Shown piece by piece: positions 26,411 through 35,352 of a DNA stretch of 64,000 bases. Source of the stretch: Terriglobus aquaticus. Its GTDB lineage: Bacteria > Acidobacteriota > Terriglobia > Terriglobales > Acidobacteriaceae. Numbering within the stretch: the stretch's first letter is position 1; each line of letters starts with the position of its first letter. A program made the position numbers and the translations under genes. The stretch covers positions 3,410,001-3,474,000 of the forward strand of contig NZ_JAGSYB010000001.1 in assembly GCF_025685415.1 (NCBI RefSeq), read 5' to 3'. Under the pieces are notes generated by a model, which did no database searches, had not been told where the DNA came from, and saw nothing but the letters and a program-made list of their open reading frames with translations.

Positions 26411-27244
26411 GTGGCGCGTCTTCAGCCAGCTCCTAATTCGCTCTTCGGTGATGCGACCGGGCCTCATTCGGAAGCGCCCGGCTGGACGGCGCACGACTTG
26501 CAGGAGCAGCGGCGCCTGGTCGCCATGCACCAATCGCTGCTGAATGCCTGTGGAACTCCGCCGCAGCGCGAGGTCTGGGACCCGCTGACCCAGCTCATCT
26601 ACTCCCTATGTAGTTCCCGCACCAAGACGCCGGAGTCGCACGCTCTGCTGCGGGCTCTGCGGGAACGTTACGACGGGTGGCCAACGGGGCCTAATAGTTG
26701 GGACGAAGTGGGGTGGGAGCGGCTGCGGGATGCTCCCGTTACGGAGATCGAAGAGACCATCCACATGGCCACTTTTGCGGACCGCAAAGCACCGCAATTG
26801 AAGGCCACACTCGAGCAGATCACGGCACGTACGGGAGCGTTGTCGCTGCTGTTTCTTGCCAACTATCGCACCGCGAAGATTCGCACGTGGCTGGAGCAGT
26901 TTCCAGGCATCGGGTCGCAGGTGAGCGCTGCCGTGGTGAACTTCTCCTCGCTGCGTCGACCGGTGATCAGCGTGGACGGCCACCATCAGCGCGTGTCCGT
27001 ACGCATGGGCTTTGCACCGGAGCGCAGCACGCCGAGACAGGTCGAAGACGCGCTGATGCGCATTGTCCCTAGCGACTGGCAGGCCGTGACCATGGACGAC
27101 CATCACCAGTTGGTGAAGTTGCTGGGGCAAACCCGATGCACCCCGAATCAGCCCGCCTGTTTCGCTTGCCCGCTGGTTGAGCTTTGCCCGACAGGAAGCT
27201 CAAAGATCCGCCACTATCCCGCAGTGCTTCAGTCGAAATACTGA
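26411..27244 (+). CDS. Endonuclease III-like HhH-GPD glycosylase lacking the catalytic Lys
   Basis: A 277-residue base-excision repair protein of the HhH-GPD superfamily with an iron-sulfur cluster. The helix-hairpin-helix FPGIGSQVSAAVV is at about 164-176 and the conserved aspartate is Asp189 (ISVDGHH). Cluster ligands are Cys243, Cys250, Cys253 and Cys259 (C-x6-C-x2-C-x5-C). In E. coli Nth the helix begins LPGVGRKTA with the catalytic Lys120; here that position is Gln170, so a lyase reaction of the Nth type is not expected. It could be a monofunctional glycosylase of unknown substrate. The start is GTG 26411 with GAGG upstream; ATG 26354 is the alternative. Confidence 0.85.
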   Translation: MARLQPAPNSLFGDATGPHSEAPGWTAHDLQEQRRLVAMHQSLLNACGTPPQREVWDPLTQLIYSLCSSRTKTPESHALLRALRERYDGWPTGPNSWDEVGWERLRDAPVTEIEETIHMATFADRKAPQLKATLEQITARTGALSLLFLANYRTAKIRTWLEQFPGIGSQVSAAVVNFSSLRRPVISVDGHHQRVSVRMGFAPERSTPRQVEDALMRIVPSDWQAVTMDDHHQLVKLLGQTRCTPNQPACFACPLVELCPTGSSKIRHYPAVLQSKY

Positions 27245-27309
27245 GGCGCTCGAGCCAGCTAGTGGAATCGTCGATACAGAAGGAACACCCTGATTGCCGG
27301 TGAAAGAAG

Positions 27310-27354
27310 ATGCCAGTGCAAACGGCGCTAAGTCCGCGCCGTTTGCACTGGCAT
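27310..27354. terminator. Perfect 19-bp inverted repeat between convergent genes
   Basis: The arm at 27310-27328 (ATGCCAGTGCAAACGGCGC) is the exact reverse complement of 27336-27354, with a 7-base loop. It lies between the convergent ends of the endonuclease III-like gene (27244) and the small minus-strand gene (27412). A TTGCTTT stretch follows on the plus strand. A bidirectional terminator is the simplest reading; its arm is longer than the other terminators in this window. Confidence 0.6.
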
Positions 27355-27411
27355 TGCTTTGCCCCGCGTCTCCCTCAGGGCGCGGGAGTTCGCTTGCTCG
27401 GTATCGAATAC

Positions 27412-27621
27412 CTACGCCGAGGCGGCCGGCACAAAGCCGTCACAACCGCTGATCGGCGTCACCTTCAGGTGAAGGCTGGAGTGTTTGGGGTGACCGCATT
27501 CGTCCAGCAGCACCACATCTGCCTGCTTGCTGGAAATGATGCTGACCAGCGCGTCGTTCTTTGCGTGGTTCTCGCCAAAGTGGCTACACAGCCCGCACTG
27601 TCCGTCATGAAGAGCCTGCAT
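27412..27621 (-). CDS. Small Cys/His-rich protein, probable zinc binder
   Basis: A 69-residue protein beginning MQALHDGQCGLCSHFGENHA. The start at 27621 has a strong GGAGGA site; a 99-codon upstream extension in the same frame is antisense-like and lacks a ribosome site. Candidate metal ligands are the C-x2-C pair, His residues in HFGENH, a second cluster ECGHPKHSSLH and a late Cys in SGCDGF. I recall similar short acidobacterial proteins of this shape, but the function is unknown and no partner is evident. It is divergent from the purine nucleoside permease gene. Confidence 0.65.
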   Translation of the reverse strand: MQALHDGQCGLCSHFGENHAKNDALVSIISSKQADVVLLDECGHPKHSSLHLKVTPISGCDGFVPAASA

Positions 27622-27772
27622 GATATGTTCCTCCGTCCATGAGTGAGAGACGGAATCGTGGCCGCATGTTGCTCGTCTGCAAGCGATCTCCACACGGAAA
27701 GACGCTGCACCACTCGCTTCAGGAAGAAGTCGTTTCTTGTCGCCCACCATGTGCTTCGCTAGGCTGAAGGAC

Positions 27773-28840
27773 ATGCATCTTTTTCGCAGAAGTACGTTGG
27801 CGCTCGCCCTGCTGTGTGGAATGCGCGCCGTGGCACAAGGGCCATCCGCTACCGGGCAGCGTCCCATCCCGGTCAAGGCCGTCGTCGTCACTATGTTCGA
27901 GATCGGCAAGGACACCGGGGACGCGCCCGGCGAGTTCCAGTACTGGGTTGAGCGCGAACACCTGAACCATCGCTACGCGCTGCCAGCCGCGTATCACGAC
28001 GCCTTGATGAACGACGACGGTGTGCTCGGCATCGTGACCGGCATGGGAACGTTGCGCGCCAGCAGCACCATCATGGCCCTGGGGCTTGATCCAAGATTCG
28101 ATCTGTCGCATGCGTACTGGATCGTCGCGGGCATCGGCGGCATCGATCCGCAGGCCGGCACGCTTGGGTCGGCGGTGTGGTCGGACTGGATCGTGGACGG
28201 GGATTACGCGTACGAATTCGATGCCCGCGAGATACCGAAAGATTGGTCGACAGGGTACGTTCCATTGCGGAAGAAGACTCCGTACGAAGAGCCCAGGACC
28301 GATGACAACGGTATGGCGTTTCAACTGAACAGCAAGCTCGTCGACTGGGCGGTCCGCCAGACGGAGCACACTCCGCTGATGGACCTGCCCGGCTTGCAGG
28401 AGCGCCGTCTACAGTTTGCGGGCGATGCCGCGCATACCGCGCCCCGGGTGCAGCGCGGAACTGCGATGTCTTCCAGCACGTACTATCACGGGCGCAAGTT
28501 GAGCGAGTGGGCGCGCGCGTGGGTGCGCTACCAGACTGGCGGCAAGGGCACTTATGCAATCAGCGGCATGGAGGATTCGGGAACGCTGTACTCGTTGAGC
28601 CAGCTTGCGAAGACCGGTCGCGTTGACATGAACCGCGTGCTCGTTTTGCGGACAGCAAGCAACTTCGATCAGCAGCCAGCGAGTGAGCCGCTGGCCGACG
28701 AGGCGTTCAGCAGCAAGATCGCAAGCTACAGCGCCCTGCAGCCGTCATTGGAAAATGCATTTCGAGTCGGCGATGCGGTTGTGCACGAACTAGTGCAGGG
28801 TTGGCCGAAATATCGCGATACGGTCCCGGCCGCCCAGTAG
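27773..28840 (+). CDS. Purine nucleoside permease (NUP family), secreted
   Basis: A 355-residue protein of the NUP family, named for the yeast purine nucleoside transporter and found in many bacteria. A signal peptide (MHLFRRSTLALALLCGMRAV) precedes the conserved core: KAVVVTMFEIGKDTGDAPGE, GVLGIVTGMGTLRASSTIM, YWIVAGIGGIDPQAGTLGS and YAISGMEDSGTLYSL. The fold resembles nucleoside phosphorylases, and there are no membrane helices beyond the leader. A periplasmic purine-nucleoside-handling role is therefore inferred rather than true permeation. It is a single gene. Confidence 0.85.
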   Translation: MHLFRRSTLALALLCGMRAVAQGPSATGQRPIPVKAVVVTMFEIGKDTGDAPGEFQYWVEREHLNHRYALPAAYHDALMNDDGVLGIVTGMGTLRASSTIMALGLDPRFDLSHAYWIVAGIGGIDPQAGTLGSAVWSDWIVDGDYAYEFDAREIPKDWSTGYVPLRKKTPYEEPRTDDNGMAFQLNSKLVDWAVRQTEHTPLMDLPGLQERRLQFAGDAAHTAPRVQRGTAMSSSTYYHGRKLSEWARAWVRYQTGGKGTYAISGMEDSGTLYSLSQLAKTGRVDMNRVLVLRTASNFDQQPASEPLADEAFSSKIASYSALQPSLENAFRVGDAVVHELVQGWPKYRDTVPAAQ

Positions 28841-28955
28841 CCGGCCGACAATGCCAGCTTTATGCGGTGAAGCCGATGCTTGTGCGAAATCTGTCAGGTG
28901 TGGCAACACGCAGCCGCAACCCGCCGTCCCAAACGGTGTCTTCTCGTATGTCGTT

Positions 28956-28971
28956 GCTCCGAATTCGGAGC
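28956..28971. promoter_or_regulatory. Perfect 16-bp palindrome upstream of a small secreted-protein gene
   Basis: GCTCCGAATTCGGAGC at 28956-28971 is self-complementary over all 16 bases. It ends 37 bases before the ATG at 29009, where a repressor site would be expected. No regulator gene is adjacent. The rest of the 168-base gap shows no gene. Confidence 0.35.
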
Positions 28972-29008
28972 GTTGCTCTGAACGAGACGGGCAGGAAAGG
29001 AACTTCGC

Positions 29009-29365
29009 ATGAACATCAAGGGACGTATCGTAACGGCCGTGTTCGCAGCAGCTTTGGCTGTGCCGGCGATCTCCATGGCGCAGTACGGAAATGGGTACGG
29101 ACCGCCGCCTCCGCCACCTCCGGGACAGGGCCCGGGAGGATGGGATGCGCCTCCGTCTGATTTTCGCCAGGACGTTCAGCGTCAGGGATGGCGCGATGGC
29201 ATGTACGGCGCCAGCCAGGATGCGAAGAATGGACGTCGCCCAAATGTGATGAATCGCGATGAGTACCGCAACTATCGTGGACCGGCGCGCCGTTTGTACC
29301 GTGCGGCCTTCCAGCGTGGCTATGCGGCGTTCTGGTCGCATCAGGGTGGGGGCCGTCCGTACTAG
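29009..29365 (+). CDS. Small secreted Pro/Gly/Arg-rich protein
   Basis: A 118-residue protein with a strong ribosome site (GGAAAGGAA) and a signal peptide ending VPAISMAQ. The mature part starts with a proline/glycine-rich stretch (residues 26-44, with seven consecutive prolines). A basic, aromatic segment follows in which RQGWRDGMYGASQDAKNGRR and YRAAFQRGYAAFWSHQGG look like two related helix units. This repeated W/F-x-D/R-G-Y/M pattern is seen in small periplasmic proteins of unknown function in this phylum. It is monocistronic with its own terminator. Confidence 0.65.
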   Translation: MNIKGRIVTAVFAAALAVPAISMAQYGNGYGPPPPPPPGQGPGGWDAPPSDFRQDVQRQGWRDGMYGASQDAKNGRRPNVMNRDEYRNYRGPARRLYRAAFQRGYAAFWSHQGGGRPY

Positions 29366-29383
29366 GCCGTCCTCGTCAGAGAG

Positions 29384-29414
29384 AAGCCCGCTCCTGCAGG
29401 AGCGGGCTTTCTTA
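29384..29414. terminator. Intrinsic terminator, 26-bp continuous palindrome
   Basis: AAGCCCGCTCCTG at 29384-29396 mirrors CAGGAGCGGGCTT at 29397-29409 with no separate loop, followed by TTCTTATTT. It lies between the convergent secreted-protein gene and plsC and can serve both strands. Confidence 0.8.
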
Positions 29415-29443
29415 TTTGCGTTCCGTGATACTGCGATCTACCG

Positions 29444-30289
29444 TCAGGCGAATATCTTGGCTTCGTTCGTTGGCGCTTGCTCCGGGCGGTCCAGCGGGGA
29501 ATAGGCGTAGTACATGTCACTGATTGTTTTCAGTAACTGCTGCGTCAGTTCGTCCGCATTCTTTGTGGTCATGCCGACGGTATCGATCGCTTCCCCGACC
29601 ACCAGCAGCAGCGGCCGTGGCGACAGCGAGTAGGTGTGCATGGGCAGTAATTCAAATGTGCCGATGAGCGCCAAGGGAACGAGCGGTACCTGTGCCTTGA
29701 TCGCCATAAACGCCGCACCCGACAGGAACTGCCTCACGTGTCCGTCGCTGGACCGGCTTCCATCCGGAAACAGCAAGATCGGCATGCCATCTTTCAGCGT
29801 CTTCACGCCGCGGGTCAGCCCTGCAATCTGCGAGCGAAGACTCGACTGATCGATGGGCACCTGCCCTGACCGCGTCAGGTGCCACCCGACTGCCGGGTAC
29901 TTGAACAGATAATGGTTCGCCAGGATGCGGAACTGGAAGGGAAGCGTTCCGAACAGGGCAGGCGTGTCCATGTAGCTGAGGTGGTTGCAGGCATACACGG
30001 CGGCACCGCTGCGCTGCAGCCGCTCGGGATGTACCACCGTCAGCCGCGATCCCGAAAGCAGCAGCATGCCTTTCGCCCATGCCTGTGCCACGCTGTGCTG
30101 CTGGCGTCCAGACTTGTCCCACAGCGAACAGAACAGCGAGAGCGATCCACACGCCAAGGTCCACACTGCCATAAGCGGGATCAGCACAAGGTACGTCACC
30201 CACTTCCAGAAGGCAGACGGTTCGCGCCGTGTCATGCGAGGCAGGTCGCGCTGCGTTCGTTCACCATTCTCCACGGCCAGTTGGCTCAC
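29444..30289 (-). CDS. plsC: 1-acyl-sn-glycerol-3-phosphate acyltransferase
   Basis: A 281-residue membrane-associated enzyme that transfers an acyl chain to lysophosphatidic acid in phospholipid synthesis. Motif I is H103-x4-D108 (NHLSYMD). The acceptor-phosphate motif usually written FPEGTRS here reads FPDGSRS at 174-180. The downstream VPLVPLALIG is motif IV. One N-terminal membrane helix lies at about 30-55. The start at 30289 overlaps the folC stop (ATGA). The C-terminal extension past 230 looks soluble. Specificity for the sn-2 position is the family inference. Confidence 0.85.
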   Translation of the reverse strand: MSQLAVENGERTQRDLPRMTRREPSAFWKWVTYLVLIPLMAVWTLACGSLSLFCSLWDKSGRQQHSVAQAWAKGMLLLSGSRLTVVHPERLQRSGAAVYACNHLSYMDTPALFGTLPFQFRILANHYLFKYPAVGWHLTRSGQVPIDQSSLRSQIAGLTRGVKTLKDGMPILLFPDGSRSSDGHVRQFLSGAAFMAIKAQVPLVPLALIGTFELLPMHTYSLSPRPLLLVVGEAIDTVGMTTKNADELTQQLLKTISDMYYAYSPLDRPEQAPTNEAKIFA

Positions 30290-31695
30290 TTCTGCTCCTC
30301 CGAATCAGCCAGCATGGCTTCTTTCCATTCAGCCACAAGGTAGACCGACCCGGCCACCACCACGGAACCGTTCGTGGCAGAGCGAAGTGACGTGTACGCC
30401 TCGGCGATACCGGAAAGCAACTGCACCGCTTCGTCACCGGACTGCTTGTGCATCGCGACTTCATGCCCTGCGTGTCCAGCAGCAATGGTGGCAAGCCGCT
30501 CCGCACCGGCAGCGCGCGGCGAATGCACGGGCACCAGGATGACGCGGTCACCTGGTCCGTCAAAGATGGGGAACAGAATCTGGGCCATCTCCTCCAGCGC
30601 CTTGTCTGCCAACCCGCTGAACACAAGCGTGCGGGGCGCGGGCAGGGTCTCGTCCGCGAACGCGCGGGACAGGTACGACCGCAGCGTCCACACGCCTGCA
30701 GGATTGTGTGCCACATCCATCAGCAGGGTGGCTCCGCCAGGCAGCGTGGTTCGCTCCAGCCGGCCAGGCCAGCGCACCTCCCGGATGCCGCGCTCTGCCG
30801 TTGCCGCCGTAATGCGGTCAAGCCCGGTCCGGGCGGACAGCCACTCCGCCGTCGCCAGCGCCAGGGCCAGGTTGCGCCGCTGGTGGTCGCCAGGCAATTG
30901 CGGCGTCACCGTGAAGGCGCCGCCGAACGCAGGAACCACATAGCTGTCGCTCACCGCCTCGCGTGGCGAGGGCTGTGGCAGGTACGCCGCTGCATTTACG
31001 CCTGTAACGTCCAGCGCCACGGCTCGTTCGCCGATCGCGGAGTTCGCCTCAGGATGTTGCGGCAGGGTGACGAGAGTTCCGCCGGGCCGCAGAATGCCGG
31101 CCTTTTCGCGTGCGATCTCGGTAATGGTGTTGCCCAGCCACTCCTGGTGGTCCAGGGCAATGTCGGTGATCACGCTGCATACAGGCTCGACGATGTTGGT
31201 TGCGTCCAGGCGTCCGCCCAAGCCCACCTCGAGCACCGCCATATCCACACCTGCGTGTTGGAATGCGTGAAACGCGATCGCGGTCACAGTCTCGAAAAAG
31301 CTAGGCATTTGCGGCAGATCGCCGCGAGCGACCAGATCGCGGGAGGTAGCATCCACCGTGGCAAAGCTCTCCGCAAACGCCTCATCTGCGATGGGTACGA
31401 GCGAATTGCCAGGCTGGGCCGGGTCGCTGATCTGTATGCGCTCGTTGACTCGTAACAGGTGCGGCGAGGTGTACAGGCCCGTGCGATAGCCGCTGCACGC
31501 CAAGATGCTGGCCAGCGTCGCGGCAGTCGATCCTTTGCCGTTGGTCCCGGCGATTAGAACGGAGGGGAACTGAGTCTGTGGGTCGCCCAGGGCACGCGCC
31601 AACACGCGCATATGCTCCAGCTCAAACTTGCGTCGGGTACCCGCCAGCTCGGCTCCGGCGGTGGCCAGCAATTGGATGGCCGCTTCATAGGTCAT
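30286..31695 (-). CDS. folC: Bifunctional dihydrofolate/folylpolyglutamate synthase
   Basis: A 469-residue cytosolic ligase that adds glutamate to dihydropteroate and tetrahydrofolate. The P-loop GTNGKGSTAATL is at about 49-60. The omega-loop region (YTSPHLLRVNERIQ), the conserved EVGLGGRLDATNIV and the DVAHNPAG motif of the second domain are all readable. Length is typical (about 420-470). It is the first gene of a two-gene unit with plsC (four-base overlap). No accD is adjacent, in contrast with some bacteria. Confidence 0.93.
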   Translation of the reverse strand: MTYEAAIQLLATAGAELAGTRRKFELEHMRVLARALGDPQTQFPSVLIAGTNGKGSTAATLASILACSGYRTGLYTSPHLLRVNERIQISDPAQPGNSLVPIADEAFAESFATVDATSRDLVARGDLPQMPSFFETVTAIAFHAFQHAGVDMAVLEVGLGGRLDATNIVEPVCSVITDIALDHQEWLGNTITEIAREKAGILRPGGTLVTLPQHPEANSAIGERAVALDVTGVNAAAYLPQPSPREAVSDSYVVPAFGGAFTVTPQLPGDHQRRNLALALATAEWLSARTGLDRITAATAERGIREVRWPGRLERTTLPGGATLLMDVAHNPAGVWTLRSYLSRAFADETLPAPRTLVFSGLADKALEEMAQILFPIFDGPGDRVILVPVHSPRAAGAERLATIAAGHAGHEVAMHKQSGDEAVQLLSGIAEAYTSLRSATNGSVVVAGSVYLVAEWKEAMLADSEEQK

Positions 31696-31959
31696 GCGAA
31701 CCTGATTGTAGCCAGAGCGCCCAATCCTGTCGTTTGCACCGGCGGATGTGCAGGTTGATCAAGCAGGGACTGCAGCGATCCCGCGTCGCATGAATCTATC
31801 GGCCAGAGTGCGTCCAAGGTTAGGCCGACTCCCCCGAAGGTGGTACATGCCAGTACATAGGTGATTCGTAACATTGGTATCGCCCATGGTAGGCCAGGTG
31901 AGTTGCCGGGGTGCCTGCGTAGCCGGTTGTACGCGGGACTTTGCTCCAAAGGATGTTCC

Positions 31960-32043
31960 ATGCATGATTTGATTGTTGGCCTTGCGTTCCTCGTTATGCT
32001 AGTTCTTCCTTCCGTTTTCGCCATGCGTTCCGGCGAAGAATAG
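31960..32043 (+). CDS. Small single-helix membrane peptide, 27 aa
   Basis: A short ORF starting MHDLIVGLAFLVMLVLPSVF and ending AMRSGEE. It is one hydrophobic helix with a charged C-terminus. An AAAGGA site lies six to seven bases upstream of the ATG at 31960, and it is preceded by a 264-base gap divergent from folC in which I see no other gene. I recall similar short peptides in this phylum, but this cannot be checked here. It may be a membrane microprotein; alternatively it may not be translated. Confidence 0.45.
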   Translation: MHDLIVGLAFLVMLVLPSVFAMRSGEE

Positions 32044-32066
32044 GTTGGAACCCAACCCTGCATTGG

Positions 32067-32966
32067 TCACGCATTGCCGGCCAGCAGCAGGCGCGCTCCC
32101 TTTCCCAGGACACCCAAACCGTCACAACGACCCGAAAAATAGCGGGCGTTGATCCCGAAACTGTCCAGGTCCAGTAGCACCTCCCAACCGGAGTCCCCCA
32201 ACTCCCGCTCTATCTCTTCCGGCGCAAAGAACTGCTGAAACGGTTCCCCCGCTTGCGCTACCCGGGCACTCAACGAATCCAGTGCCAACTGCTCATTCGG
32301 CGGCAGCATCGCTCGAGGCAGACTGTAATCCAGCACAAGTCTCTTGGTTCCAGGCAAGCTCCCCAGCCCTCGCAGGGTTGAGCGCATGGCGTCCGCAGTC
32401 AGGTAGGGCACCACTCCCAGCCAGGCGATGACCGTAGTCGCGCCAGGGTCGAATCCCGCGGCCAGCAGACGTTCGATCAGGTCATCCTCCTCGAAGTCCA
32501 CCGACACGTAGCGGCAAGACTCCGGCGGAACGATGCCGCTTTCCCGCAGCAGCGATCGTTTCCAGAGCTGGGTCGCGGGATGATCCACTTCGAAGACGCG
32601 TACATCCCCGTACGGGTTGCGGTAGGCGAAGGTGTCCAGCCCGGCACCGAGCAGCAGGTATTGCGTCGCGCCTCGAGCCACTTCATCACGCAGCGTGTCC
32701 TCGGCCAGGCATGCTCGCGCGACCACAAAGGCCCGCAGCGACCGCGAATAGGGTCGACGGGGCGCACGCAGTTGGTTCAGCTCCAGCTTGTCGCGCGTCA
32801 TGCCCAGGATCCGCAGCGCCAACGGGTCGCGGAAGACCACGGGATCGTCGAAGACCTGATGCGCCGCGCGGCGAAGCGCTACGCGGTAGGCGGTTCGTGA
32901 AGGTGTGGCTTCGATCAGAGAGTTTGCTCCGTTGCGGTCGGCAACTGCCCCGCATGTGCGCGGCAA
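32067..32966 (-). CDS. LCM-type SAM-dependent methyltransferase
   Basis: A 299-residue class I methyltransferase of the leucine carboxyl methyltransferase-like (PPM) group. Motif I reads [14 protein letters not shown], followed by [14 protein letters not shown] and the late [12 protein letters not shown] segment that binds the ribose. Bacterial members of this group methylate small polar substrates that are mostly unknown. The only in-frame start consistent with the domain is a TTG at 32966; upstream sequence is shared with hslV's promoter in the 30-base divergent gap. No neighbouring biosynthetic genes suggest a substrate. Confidence 0.8.
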   Translation of the reverse strand: MPRTCGAVADRNGANSLIEATPSRTAYRVALRRAAHQVFDDPVVFRDPLALRILGMTRDKLELNQLRAPRRPYSRSLRAFVVARACLAEDTLRDEVARGATQYLLLGAGLDTFAYRNPYGDVRVFEVDHPATQLWKRSLLRESGIVPPESCRYVSVDFEEDDLIERLLAAGFDPGATTVIAWLGVVPYLTADAMRSTLRGLGSLPGTKRLVLDYSLPRAMLPPNEQLALDSLSARVAQAGEPFQQFFAPEEIERELGDSGWEVLLDLDSFGINARYFSGRCDGLGVLGKGARLLLAGNA

Positions 32967-32996
32967 GCGGTCGCTGCGCCTTTATACTGGAAGTTG

Positions 32997-33629
32997 ATGC
33001 CTACGAAGAAAACGCCCGCAAACCGGGCACAGACTCACCTGCAGCACCACCCGTACGATTTGGGCCTTGGCCCTGACGGCACACGCCGCCGCATCCGTTC
33101 GACCACGGTACTGTGCGTGCGCCGCGACGGCAAGGTGGTCATGGCGGCCGATGGCCAGGTGACCATGGGATCGGCCGTGATGAAGCAGGGCGCGCGCAAG
33201 CTGCGGCGCTTGTACAACGATAAGGTGCTGGCTGGTTTTGCCGGATCGACCGCCGATGCGTTCTCCCTGTTCAGTCGATTTGAAGGCAAGCTGGAGCAAT
33301 TCGCCGGAAACCTGCCACGCGCTGCCGTGGAGCTCGCCAAGGAGTGGCGCACCGACAAGCTCTTGCGCCAGTTGGACGCGCTGCTGCTGGTGGCGGACAC
33401 GGATCATATCTTCCTGCTTGGCGGCAACGGCGACGTGATCGAGCCGGACGTCACGGCGGGCGGCGCCATCATGACCATCGGCTCGGGCGGTTCGTTTGCC
33501 CAGTCGGCTGCGCAGGCTCTGCTGGAAAACACCGACCTGCCGGCCCGCGCCATCGTCGAAAAAGCGATGAAGATCGCGTCCGAGATCTGCATCTACACCA
33601 ACGCGAACTTCGCCATCGAGGAGCTGTAA
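32997..33629 (+). CDS. hslV: HslV (ClpQ) peptidase subunit with long propeptide
   Basis: The 210-residue proteolytic subunit of the ATP-dependent HslVU protease. The mature enzyme should start at Thr36 ([12 protein letters not shown]), which aligns with Thr1 of E. coli HslV, and continues [20 protein letters not shown] and [11 protein letters not shown] as in the family. Upstream of that threonine are 35 residues with no internal Met, so the start is ATG 32997 (or TTG 32994). Most HslV proteins have one residue or a few to remove. hslU starts two bases after the stop, so both subunits are made together. Confidence 0.92.
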   Translation: MPTKKTPANRAQTHLQHHPYDLGLGPDGTRRRIRSTTVLCVRRDGKVVMAADGQVTMGSAVMKQGARKLRRLYNDKVLAGFAGSTADAFSLFSRFEGKLEQFAGNLPRAAVELAKEWRTDKLLRQLDALLLVADTDHIFLLGGNGDVIEPDVTAGGAIMTIGSGGSFAQSAAQALLENTDLPARAIVEKAMKIASEICIYTNANFAIEEL

Positions 33630-33630
33630 G

Positions 33631-35340
33631 GTGGCCATCTATCTGCCCGGCACCGCCGAGGATCAATCCGTCTCCCTCGAACAGCTCACTCCGCGCGAAA
33701 TCGTTGCGGAGCTGGATAAGTACGTCATCGGCCAGCAGGCCGCAAAGCGTGCGGTAGCTATTGCGCTGCGCAACCGGCATCGCCGGCAGAAGCTCGCACC
33801 CGAGCTGGCCGACGAGATCATGCCGAAGAACATCATCATGATCGGCGCCACCGGCGTGGGCAAGACCGAGATCGCGCGACGTCTCGCGAAGCTGACCAAC
33901 TCACCGTTCCTGAAGGTGGAGGCCAGCAAGTTCACTGAGGTCGGCTACGTTGGCCGCGACGTGGAGTCGATCGTGCGCGACCTGGTGGAAACCGCCATCG
34001 AGATGGTGCGCGAAGAGAAGCTGGAAGAGGTCGAGGACAAGGCAGAGTTGAATGCGGAGGACCGCATCCTGGACCTGCTGTTGCCCCAGCCTGCCGCGCC
34101 TGCTGCGAAGCCAACGGGCACGCCTGTGCAAGTGATCACCATGCAGGTGCCCAAGGATGGCGAGGTGCTGGATCTGAGCAAGCTCGATCTGTCCAAGGCG
34201 CTGGAAGCCGCGCAGGACAAAGCGACGGAAGGGCAACTGGAAGAGCAGCAGGCACCCGCATCGTCCGCAGAGGCCGCCCCTGACGCTGCTTCGCTGGCGC
34301 GCACCCGCGAGAAGCTTCGCGCGCAGTTTCGCGAAGGCAAGCTGGACGACCGCATTGTCGAAATCGAAGCTCGCGAACGCAACTCTCCCAATATCGAGAT
34401 CGTCGGCGTAGGCTCCAGCGAAGAGTCGGATGTGAACCTGAAGGACATCCTGCCGGGCCTCTTTGGACCTCGTTCGCGCAAAAAGAAGATGAAGGTCTCG
34501 GAGGCGTTCGAGTACCTGATTGAAGAGGAAGAGTCGCGCCTGATCGACATGGATCAGGTGACACGCACGGCCATCGACCGCGTCGAGGAATCGGGCATCG
34601 TCTTCCTCGACGAGATCGACAAGATTGCCGGCCGCGAAGGTGGTCACGGACCCGACGTCTCGCGCGAAGGTGTGCAACGCGACATTCTGCCCATTGTGGA
34701 AGGCACCACCGTCAATACCAAGTACGGTTTCGTCTCGACCGACCACATCCTGTTCATCGCCGCGGGCGCGTTCCACGTCTCAAAACCCAGTGACCTGATC
34801 CCGGAACTTCAGGGCCGCTTTCCCATTCGCGTCGAACTGCAGTCGCTGACTGTAGAAGATTTCCTGCGCATTCTCACGGAGCCGAAATCCTCGCTGGTGA
34901 AGCAGTCAATTGCGTTGCTGGATACCGAAGGCCTGAAACTCGAGTTCCAGCCTGAAGCGCTGGAAGAGATGGCGAGTTTCGCCTTTCGCGTGAATGAGAC
35001 CACGGAAAACATCGGTGCGCGTCGCCTGCACACGATCATGGAGCGGGTTCTGGACGAGATCAGCTTCCAGGCACCCGACCTGGTCAAGCAGGCGCAGGCT
35101 GCCGAGCGCGAAGCGGCAGACCGGGGCGAGCAGCGCGAGGATGGTGTGATCGCACAAGTCGAACCCAGCACGATTCCGGTGAAAGCAGGCGAACCCGTCC
35201 CCGAGCGCTCTCCGTTACCAGTGGTGCTCCGTCGTAATGGCGACACCACCGAGCGCGTCGTGGAGGTTCATGCCGACTACGTTCGCCAGCAGGTCGCCAG
35301 CATCGTCAAGAACCAGGACTTGAGCCGCTACATTCTGTAG
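33631..35340 (+). CDS. hslU: HslU (ClpY) ATPase subunit, enlarged
   Basis: A 569-residue AAA+ unfoldase that feeds HslV. Walker A GATGVGKT is at 72-79, the pore loop GYVGRD at 105-110 and Walker B IVFLDEID further on. The C-terminus LSRYIL fits the tail that docks into HslV. E. coli HslU has 443 residues. The extra length is in the intermediate domain (an Ala/Glu-rich stretch around 150-225) and in a roughly 55-residue insertion before the last helix (from about 490), rich in Glu, Arg and Pro. The start is GTG 33631. Substrates are not indicated. Confidence 0.95.
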   Translation: MAIYLPGTAEDQSVSLEQLTPREIVAELDKYVIGQQAAKRAVAIALRNRHRRQKLAPELADEIMPKNIIMIGATGVGKTEIARRLAKLTNSPFLKVEASKFTEVGYVGRDVESIVRDLVETAIEMVREEKLEEVEDKAELNAEDRILDLLLPQPAAPAAKPTGTPVQVITMQVPKDGEVLDLSKLDLSKALEAAQDKATEGQLEEQQAPASSAEAAPDAASLARTREKLRAQFREGKLDDRIVEIEARERNSPNIEIVGVGSSEESDVNLKDILPGLFGPRSRKKKMKVSEAFEYLIEEEESRLIDMDQVTRTAIDRVEESGIVFLDEIDKIAGREGGHGPDVSREGVQRDILPIVEGTTVNTKYGFVSTDHILFIAAGAFHVSKPSDLIPELQGRFPIRVELQSLTVEDFLRILTEPKSSLVKQSIALLDTEGLKLEFQPEALEEMASFAFRVNETTENIGARRLHTIMERVLDEISFQAPDLVKQAQAAEREAADRGEQREDGVIAQVEPSTIPVKAGEPVPERSPLPVVLRRNGDTTERVVEVHADYVRQQVASIVKNQDLSRYIL

Positions 35341-35352
35341 CGTGCTGCATGC

